Assembly (NCBI GenBank): GCA_028280505.1
Contig: JANQLO010000006.1
Location: forward strand, 1 to 64,000
DNA length: 64,000 bases
Reading direction: 5' to 3'
DNA from: Chromatiales bacterium
Lineage (GTDB): Bacteria; Pseudomonadota; Gammaproteobacteria; Chromatiales; Chromatiaceae
This document shows, in pieces, positions 58,771-64,000 of the stretch (its first letter is position 1; every line of letters begins with the position of its first letter). The notes under the pieces are model-generated. The model did no database searches. It worked only from the letters and a program-made list of their open reading frames with translations, and was not told the DNA's origin. Made by a program: the position numbers and the translations under genes.

Positions 58771-58786
58771 TGTTTGATCTGCGACA
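58771..58786 (+). promoter_or_regulatory. NifA upstream activator site of iscA-nifUS
   Basis: TGT-TTGATCTGCG-ACA fits TGT-N10-ACA exactly. It is 64 bases before the -24 element at 58851. It could act on divergent nifZ too, but no sigma-54 motif was found on that strand. Confidence 0.75.
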
Positions 58787-58850
58787 AGTACGTTTGTCGG
58801 TAATTAAAAAAAGCGTTGAAAAACAACGCGAAAACTGTCCGTTCGATACA

Positions 58851-58866
58851 TGGCATACGGTTTGCA
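58851..58866 (+). promoter_or_regulatory. Sigma-54 promoter of iscA-nifUS
   Basis: TGGCAT-ACGGT-TTGCA matches the RpoN -24/-12 consensus (TGGCAY-N5-TTGCW), 50 bases upstream of the iscA start. Confidence 0.88.
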
Positions 58867-58916
58867 CAAGCATCGGTATACCAAGATGCAAATCACTTGC
58901 CATGGAGAATGCAAAC

Positions 58917-59240
58917 ATGCTGACACTGACTGAACGGGCGCAAAAGGCCATCGGGCGTTTCATAGAAGGCTCTGAAACACCGGTCGAGGGCCTGCGAATC
59001 TCAGTGACCGGCGGCGGTTGTTCGGGTATGCAGTACGGCATGGCGTTGGAGCCGTCACCGAATAGTGATGATGCCGTAGTCGAACTCGGCTTGGTGAAAG
59101 TCTTTGTCGACCCGCAGAGCGCACCATTGCTGGAAGGTGTCACGGTCGATTTTCTCGATGGCATAGAAGGATCGGGTTTCAAGTTCGACAACCCAAACGC
59201 GACCGCTAGTTGTGGCTGCGGTAACTCGTTCTCCGCTTGA
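58917..59240 (+). CDS. IscA/HesB-type iron-sulfur assembly protein (nif-linked)
   Basis: The ATG at 58917 has GGAG 9 bases upstream; 107 residues (MLTLTERAQKAIGRFIEGSE). The A-type carrier cysteines are in GGGCSGMQYG and the final CGCGNSFSA. Other motifs: VFVDPQSAPLLEGVTVDFLD, GSGFKFDNPNATASC. It carries Fe-S clusters made on NifU. The ATG at 58902 would add five residues. Confidence 0.92.
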   Translation: MLTLTERAQKAIGRFIEGSETPVEGLRISVTGGGCSGMQYGMALEPSPNSDDAVVELGLVKVFVDPQSAPLLEGVTVDFLDGIEGSGFKFDNPNATASCGCGNSFSA

Positions 59241-59258
59241 TCGGTCAGGAGTCAGAAG

Positions 59259-60149
59259 ATGTGGGATTACTCGGAAAAGGTTAAAGAACATTTCTTTGCA
59301 CCACGTAATGCGGGTGCAGTCGACGGTGCAAATGCCGTTGGTGATGTCGGTTCCTTGTCTTGCGGTGATGCTTTGCGCCTCACCTTAAAGGTTGATCCGG
59401 AGTCTGAGACGATTCTCGATGCCGGTTTTCAGACCTTCGGTTGCGGTTCTGCCATTGCGTCGAGTTCGGCACTGACCGAGATCATAAAAGGCATGAACAT
59501 TGATGCGGCCTTACAGGTAAGCAATCAGGACATCGCCGACTATCTTGATGGTCTGCCGCCGGAGAAAATGCATTGTTCGGTCATGGGGCGTGAGGCCTTA
59601 CAGGCCGCGGTCGCCAACTATCGCGGTGAAGAATGGGTGGATGATCATGAAGAAGGTGCGTTGATATGCAAATGCTTCGCGGTCGATGCGGTAATGATCG
59701 AAGAAACGATTCGTGCGAACGATCTCAGCACCGTTGAGGAAGTCACGAATTACACCAAGGCAGGTGGTGGCTGTTCAGCTTGTCATGAAGGCATTGAAGA
59801 GATTCTTATGAAGGTTATGGATGAGCGCGGTGAGACTTTCGACCCGACTGCGGTTGCGGGCGAGATCAAAAAGCCGACATCGGGACTGACTAATCTTCAA
59901 CGTATGAAGCGCATCGAAGAACTGCTCGAAGAGATTCGGCCGAATCTGCAACGCGATCATGGCGACGTCGAACTGGTCGAGGTCGATGGCAAATATATTT
60001 ATGTGAAGATGATTGGCGCCTGTGCCGGCTGCCAGATGGCATCCACCACGCTGGGCGGTATTCAACAGCATCTGGCTGAAGGGCTGGGTGAGTTCATTCA
60101 GGTGTTACCCGCTGAAGAACTGGCACGCCGCGCGGCGATGGGGGCTTGA
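59259..60149 (+). CDS. nifU: NifU iron-sulfur cluster scaffold
   Basis: 296 residues, full three-domain NifU. The IscU-like N-terminus has cysteines in [28 protein letters not shown] and [12 protein letters not shown]. The central ferredoxin-like domain has [20 protein letters not shown] and [18 protein letters not shown] for a permanent [2Fe-2S] cluster. The C-terminal Nfu domain has [20 protein letters not shown] with the CxxC. It supplies clusters to nitrogenase with NifS. It overlaps or abuts nifS (3-base gap). Confidence 0.97.
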   Translation: MWDYSEKVKEHFFAPRNAGAVDGANAVGDVGSLSCGDALRLTLKVDPESETILDAGFQTFGCGSAIASSSALTEIIKGMNIDAALQVSNQDIADYLDGLPPEKMHCSVMGREALQAAVANYRGEEWVDDHEEGALICKCFAVDAVMIEETIRANDLSTVEEVTNYTKAGGGCSACHEGIEEILMKVMDERGETFDPTAVAGEIKKPTSGLTNLQRMKRIEELLEEIRPNLQRDHGDVELVEVDGKYIYVKMIGACAGCQMASTTLGGIQQHLAEGLGEFIQVLPAEELARRAAMGA

Positions 60150-60151
60150 TC

Positions 60152-61363
60152 ATGGCCGATGGAATTTATCTCGACAACAACGCTACCACCATGGTGGCAC
60201 CTGAAGTCGTCGAAGCGATGTTGCCGTTCTTCACCGAGCAGTTCGGGAATCCATCGTCATTACATCAATTCGGTGACAAGGTTGGTAGAGCGCTCAAAAA
60301 GGCACGCAAGCAGGTTCAAGCACTGCTCGGCGCCGAACACGACTCCGAGATTATTTTTACCTCTTGTGGTACCGAGTCGGATTCGACCGCGATCCTGTCG
60401 GCGCTCAAAGCACAGCCCGAGCGCAAGGAAATTATCACCACTGTGGTCGAGCATCCTGCGGTTTTGACTTTATGTGAACAACTCGAAAAAGACGGTTACA
60501 TTGTTCACTACCTCAAAGTGGATAAACGCGGCCGTCTCGATATCCAGGAATACTACGACCTGTTATCGGATCAGGTGGCGATCGTGTCTGTGATGTGGGC
60601 CAACAACGAGAGTGGTACCTTGTTCCCGGTCGAAGAGATGGCCGAAATGGCAAGGTCGGCCGGGGTCATGTTCCATACTGATGCGGTGCAGGCGGTCGGT
60701 AAATTGCCGATCGATCTGAAAGAAACCAGTATCGATATGCTGTCGCTGTCAGGGCACAAACTGCATGCGCCAAAGGGCATCGGCGTGCTCTACCTGCGTC
60801 GCGGTGTTCGCTTTCGGCCACTGTTGCGAGGCGGCCACCAGGAGCGTGGCCGACGTGCCGGTACCGAGAATGCCACATCGATCGTCGGTCTTGGCAAGGC
60901 CTGTGAAATGGCGAGTGAAGCGATGGAATTCGAGAAGAGTTTCGTGCGTGCGATGCGTGATCGACTGGAGCAGGGCATCCTGTCACAGGTATCGCATTGT
61001 TTCGTGACCGGTGACCCGAACAATCGTCTTCCCAATACCTGCAATATCGCTTTTGAATATATTGAAGGCGAGGCCATTTTGCTGCTGCTGAACAAGATGG
61101 GCATCGCGGCATCCAGTGGTTCGGCTTGTACTTCGGGTTCTCTCGAGCCTTCGCATGTGATGCGTGCGATGGACATCCCGTTTACCGCAGCGCATGGTTC
61201 GGTACGGTTTTCGTTGTCGCGTTACAACACCATGGAGGAAATAGAACGTGTCATCGAGGCGGTACCGCCGATCGTCGAGCAGTTGCGTAAGTTGTCGCCG
61301 TATTGGGCGGATGGTGGGCCGGTCGAAGAGCCGGAAAAGGCTTTTGCACCGAAGTACGCTTGA
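60152..61363 (+). CDS. nifS: NifS cysteine desulfurase
   Basis: The ATG at 60152 (MADGIYLDNNATTMVAPEVV) is chosen over an in-frame TTG at 60146; 403 residues. The PLP lysine is in SLSGHKLHAPKGIGVLYLRR and the active-site cysteine in SSGSACTSGSLEPSHVMRAM. HTDAVQAVGKLPIDLK supplies other PLP contacts. NifS delivers sulfur from cysteine to NifU. Last gene of the iscA-nifU-nifS operon. Confidence 0.97.
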   Translation: MADGIYLDNNATTMVAPEVVEAMLPFFTEQFGNPSSLHQFGDKVGRALKKARKQVQALLGAEHDSEIIFTSCGTESDSTAILSALKAQPERKEIITTVVEHPAVLTLCEQLEKDGYIVHYLKVDKRGRLDIQEYYDLLSDQVAIVSVMWANNESGTLFPVEEMAEMARSAGVMFHTDAVQAVGKLPIDLKETSIDMLSLSGHKLHAPKGIGVLYLRRGVRFRPLLRGGHQERGRRAGTENATSIVGLGKACEMASEAMEFEKSFVRAMRDRLEQGILSQVSHCFVTGDPNNRLPNTCNIAFEYIEGEAILLLLNKMGIAASSGSACTSGSLEPSHVMRAMDIPFTAAHGSVRFSLSRYNTMEEIERVIEAVPPIVEQLRKLSPYWADGGPVEEPEKAFAPKYA

Positions 61364-61461
61364 AAAAGCGCATTTGCATACTGGTAGTGGCGATCCTTTG
61401 AAAAGCTTCAGTGCGGGGCGTTAAGCGTTTCGAAAGCGACTGCTATTGCGTCTGAGCATAT

Positions 61462-61479
61462 TTGCCGCCAAGGCGGCAA
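61462..61479. terminator. Palindrome after nifS
   Basis: TTGCCGCC and GGCGGCAA form a perfect 8-bp stem around AA, 98 bases after the nifS stop. There is no T-run, so termination is uncertain. The rest of 61364-61643 holds no gene that I can see. Confidence 0.4.
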
Positions 61480-61643
61480 GTCGTTATCGGTCAGATTGAT
61501 TTCAGATACGCCGTTTACCGTTACGGTTTAGGACGCCAACCCGAAGCGACACATTGTGTTAATGCATTTGCAATAACACTGTCAGCAGGCTCTCCCGAAT
61601 TTGTCAAAACCGATTCCTATGATTCGACTTCCCGAGAAGTCCA

Positions 61644-62720
61644 TTGGAATCAAGAGCCGTGTCGAGACCAGTTCGCGTCGGGGATTCATGCATTGCTGCC
61701 AAACGCCGGCAGGTCCTGTATTCGGCGGATGTCGCAACCGGCATCTTTGCCTCCTCCGCCGATCGGCTTGAGGTCGACGGCAAGCTGGTGATCTGGCGTT
61801 TCGTCGACGGAAAACGCGGTCATGAGAATCAAACTGCCGGTTTGATTGCGGCATTGGCCGAACATTACGAAACAAAGGTCGAGGAACTGTCTCCGTTTCC
61901 GGCGTGGGAAATCTTCCGCATGCTGACTTTGGGGAGTTATCGTCGGGATCGCGGTCCGACTCGTCCAGACCTTGTTGTCGGGGCGGGACATTCAACTCAT
62001 TTTAGTGTGTTGGCAGCGCGTCGCGCCTATGGCGGCCGGGCCGTCGTGTTGATGAAACCGAGCCTGCCCTTGTCTTGGTTTGATCTGTGTCTCATTCCGG
62101 AGCACGACCGTCCCCCGGAACGTACAAACGTGGTCGTTACGCGCGGTGTGCTAAATACCGTGAAACGTTCGGTGGATAGAGATCCGTCCAGTGGGCTGAT
62201 ACTTATTGGCGGGCCATCCAAACACTTCGATTGGGATGACGAATCGGTACTGCGCCAGGTTACGGATGTTGTGACGACCAACAAAGAGATGCGTTGGCTG
62301 GTTACCGATTCAAGGCGCACATCCGCCTCGATGGCGCAACGGCTTGCCTCGGGGCTGCCGTCAAACGCTGAATTTGTGCCCAACCGGATGACGCATAAAA
62401 ACTGGCTGCCTCGGCACATGGGTCGGGCGTCTGTGATCTGGTCCACTCCCGATAGCGTTTCGATGGTTTATGAGGCACTCACCTCCGGAGCGTCGGTAGG
62501 CCTGTTTCAACTATCATCCGTCAAGCGAAGCCGAGTCGCTCGGGGTATCGATGATCTGCGAAAGAGTGGCGCAGTGACCGATTATGTGCAGTGGCAGCGT
62601 ACCGGCATCGTCGACGTGAGCCATCAGTTGCTCAATGAAGCCGGTCGATGTGCATATCTGATTTCTTCAAATAGTGAATTCTTGCCTGATACGCCCGGAT
62701 TTTCTCCAACCCGCGCATAA
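61644..62720 (+). CDS. ELM1/GtrOC1-type putative glycosyltransferase, first copy
   Basis: 358 residues from a TTG start at 61644; the true start may be further in, before LEVDGKLVIWRFVDGKRGHE. ELM1-type motifs: FVDGKRGHENQTAGLIAALA, RPDLVVGAGHSTHFSVLAAR, VVLMKPSLPLSWFDLCLIPE, VVVTRGVLNTV, LIGGPSKHFDWD, WLVTDSRRTSASM, ASVIWSTPDSVSMVYEALTS, VGLFQLSS. The family resembles glycosyltransferases and is linked to surface polysaccharide genes in bacteria. Converges with a paralogue at 62724, 3 bases apart. Confidence 0.8.
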   Translation: MESRAVSRPVRVGDSCIAAKRRQVLYSADVATGIFASSADRLEVDGKLVIWRFVDGKRGHENQTAGLIAALAEHYETKVEELSPFPAWEIFRMLTLGSYRRDRGPTRPDLVVGAGHSTHFSVLAARRAYGGRAVVLMKPSLPLSWFDLCLIPEHDRPPERTNVVVTRGVLNTVKRSVDRDPSSGLILIGGPSKHFDWDDESVLRQVTDVVTTNKEMRWLVTDSRRTSASMAQRLASGLPSNAEFVPNRMTHKNWLPRHMGRASVIWSTPDSVSMVYEALTSGASVGLFQLSSVKRSRVARGIDDLRKSGAVTDYVQWQRTGIVDVSHQLLNEAGRCAYLISSNSEFLPDTPGFSPTRA

Positions 62721-62723
62721 TCG

Positions 62724-63767
62724 CTAAATAGCTGCTAAAAGTTGCTTGGCGTATCCATCCGCCTGAGGTGCTTCGACGGGTTCTATCCCGGTCATAAACC
62801 GATCGATTCGGGGTAACTCTGCGCAGCGCAGGTTCAGGATACGGCGGGCGCCCAGTGCCTTGGAGAACGCGGCATCGAGGAAGATGGACGGCCGAATTTC
62901 TCGCGGGCTCAAAACGACGGTGGGTCGACCGCTGCTGACCGCCTCGCTGACCATCGTAAGACTGTCGCGTGTTACGCAAACGAGATTGGCTGCACCCAGA
63001 TACTTTTGCATCACGCGTTGTGGGTTGGTATTCCACCAGACAGCGTCGATGATCGCACTCGTCTTGAGTTGGCGTCTCAGCAAATTCTCGGCGGTGGGGC
63101 CCGTTCTTCGAGATGTAGTTAGCAGCCATGACCATCCGAGACGTTCATGTAGCGTGTTCATTCCCCGTGCGAGATCGGCCCAATCCGAGTCGACGAACCT
63201 ATGACTACGCGACGTACCGCCAACGATCATTGCCGCGACGAATTGGTCGCTACCGAGATCGTGGTCCGAGCGAAACGCATCGCCGGTTTTCTGGCAGGCT
63301 TCCGGTGTGACCCTGGTGACCAGTAGATCGGTCTCGATGGTATGCGCAGCGCCGGGTTGGTTTGCAGGCGTGAGCAGGATGTCGAACAGAGACGGTGGAT
63401 ACGGTTTCACTTCGCCCAGGAATGCGTGGCGGCAGCCGTTGCTTCTTCGCAGCGATAATGCCAAGGGAATACTGCGACCACCGCTCGACACCAGGAGATC
63501 GGGTGTTCCGTTCGGTAGTGACAGATTGCTGTAGAGTCGCCTGGTTACACTGAATGGCAGTCCCCCGAAACGGCACAATGACGCGCGCATTATGGAACGA
63601 AGCGCTCCGGGTAGCTTGAATCGGGCGGTTATGCTTTGGCAGTCGATTTCCGTTTGGCGGGCCAAGGCATCAACCAGCCCCCAGGATTGATTCGTGTGCC
63701 CGGGGTGGCCTTCGTCGATGATCCATATCGACAATGGTCTATCGCGCCTTGGATCACTCGGTTTCAT
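62724..63767 (-). CDS. ELM1/GtrOC1-type putative glycosyltransferase, second copy
   Basis: Reading from ATG 63767 (MKPSDPRRDRPLSIWIIDEG) gives 347 residues and avoids overlap with the next gene; ATG 63812 is the alternative. Motifs parallel the first copy: IDEGHPGHTNQSWGLVDALA, PDLLVSSGGRSIPLALSLRR, FLGEVKPYPPSLFDILLTPA, LLVTRVTPEAC, VGGTSRSHRFVDSDW, WLLTTSRRTGPTAENLL, LVCVTRDSLTMVSEAVSSGR, VVLSPREI. The two are diverged paralogues facing each other. Confidence 0.8.
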   Translation of the reverse strand: MKPSDPRRDRPLSIWIIDEGHPGHTNQSWGLVDALARQTEIDCQSITARFKLPGALRSIMRASLCRFGGLPFSVTRRLYSNLSLPNGTPDLLVSSGGRSIPLALSLRRSNGCRHAFLGEVKPYPPSLFDILLTPANQPGAAHTIETDLLVTRVTPEACQKTGDAFRSDHDLGSDQFVAAMIVGGTSRSHRFVDSDWADLARGMNTLHERLGWSWLLTTSRRTGPTAENLLRRQLKTSAIIDAVWWNTNPQRVMQKYLGAANLVCVTRDSLTMVSEAVSSGRPTVVLSPREIRPSIFLDAAFSKALGARRILNLRCAELPRIDRFMTGIEPVEAPQADGYAKQLLAAI

Positions 63768-63784
63768 CGGTGCCGTATTGCGCT

Positions 63785-64000
63785 TTAGATTCGCCAGTGA
63801 TCGGAAATCCATGTTGCGGGACGAATGGATTTGTACAGTTTCTTATACGGGAGAGCCGGCCATTCACCACGCAAGGCCTGGTGTGGGTTGGGCACACCGG
63901 GAAATGCCACGACACGTGCGCGTTCGGGTAGCATCGGTTCCCGCCAGAAACGCGCGGGCCACGCCGGAACGCAGTGTGTTTTAAACAAGATGCACCAGTC
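63785..64000 (-). CDS. C-terminal end of a surface-glycan-type protein, possible glycosyltransferase (5' end outside window)
   Basis: The frame is open to the window end, giving 71 residues: DWCILFKTHCVPAWPARFWR, then EPMLPERARVVAFPGVPNPH, QALRGEWPALPYKKLYKSIR, PATWISDHWR. The ARVVAFPGVPNPHQA and ATWISDHWR motifs recall the end of putative glycosyltransferases beside ELM1 genes in other proteobacteria, where FHG.P.P and PTPWV..HWR appear. The gene start is not in the window. I cannot confirm the class. Confidence 0.5.
   Translation of the reverse strand, partial: DWCILFKTHCVPAWPARFWREPMLPERARVVAFPGVPNPHQALRGEWPALPYKKLYKSIRPATWISDHWRI

Noticed and set aside
58724..58800. Sigma-54 promoter for nifZ on the minus strand
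   Set aside because: No TGGCAC-N5-TTGC match could be found in this orientation; only the NifA site is shared.

Overview
This is GC-rich DNA from a nitrogen-fixing proteobacterium. The nif order is HDKT-ferredoxin-nifY, then nifENX with DUF269, DUF683 and fdxB, then iscA-nifU-nifS. NifA/sigma-54 promoter motifs and a 4Fe-4S leucine-rich-variant protein are also present. Together they point to a gammaproteobacterium, possibly a Chromatiales-like sulfur oxidiser or symbiont, but the genus is inference. No tRNA, rRNA or CRISPR array was seen.

Left end, 0-12 kb, is an accessory region. It opens with the C-terminal tip of an RHS polymorphic toxin and a Rap1a-like candidate immunity protein, followed by a displaced second RHS tip and a small membrane protein. 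Next come an orphan CcdA-type antitoxin, a hipBA toxin-antitoxin operon with an operator array, an IS3 transposase relic, a putative pPIWI-associated nuclease with a conserved-looking 50-aa protein before it, an IS1182-type element (6418-7987), and a 1290-aa protein that appears to join a restriction-endonuclease-like domain, TPR-like repeats, a GreA/B-like domain and a PIN-like domain. The last looks like a defence or stress system.

Middle, 12.3-35.9 kb, is one tightly packed minus-strand operon of 15 genes encoding a headless contractile phage-tail-like particle. In transcription order it has a putative tail-end protein, sheath, tube, chaperone-like protein, a lysine-rich disordered protein, a DNA-circularisation/LysM-like protein, a tape-measure candidate, a 979-aa membrane plus M23-peptidase protein, hub, spike, PAAR tip, gp25, gpJ, gpI with an inserted beta-propeller, and three fibre-like proteins. 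No capsid, terminase, integrase, holin or AAA+ ATPase is visible. It therefore fits neither a standard prophage, an R-tailocin with its lysis cassette, nor a canonical Pvc/Afp-type extracellular injection system. It is the strongest candidate for an undescribed system.

Right half, 36-61.4 kb, is the nif region. On the minus strand are draT (nitrogenase reductase ADP-ribosyltransferase), a SIR2-like protein and a small DUF1289-like protein, the latter two behind their own NifA/sigma-54 promoter motif, then a bacteriohemerythrin. On the plus strand are nifHDKT, ferredoxin, nifY, a DUF6129 protein, lrv and an unknown 312-aa protein, then glgC and a minus-strand parDE pair. A second NifA/sigma-54 motif precedes nifE, nifN, nifX, rseC-like, DUF269, DUF683, fdxB, a 2Fe-2S ferredoxin and three unknown proteins. 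A hybrid CHASE-PAS histidine kinase and nifZ lie on the minus strand. A third sigma-54 promoter drives iscA-nifU-nifS. Stem-loops separate the structural genes and probably help set their relative expression.

The right edge (61.6-64 kb) holds two convergent ELM1-type putative glycosyltransferases and the C-terminal end of a further gene, suggesting a surface-glycan locus.
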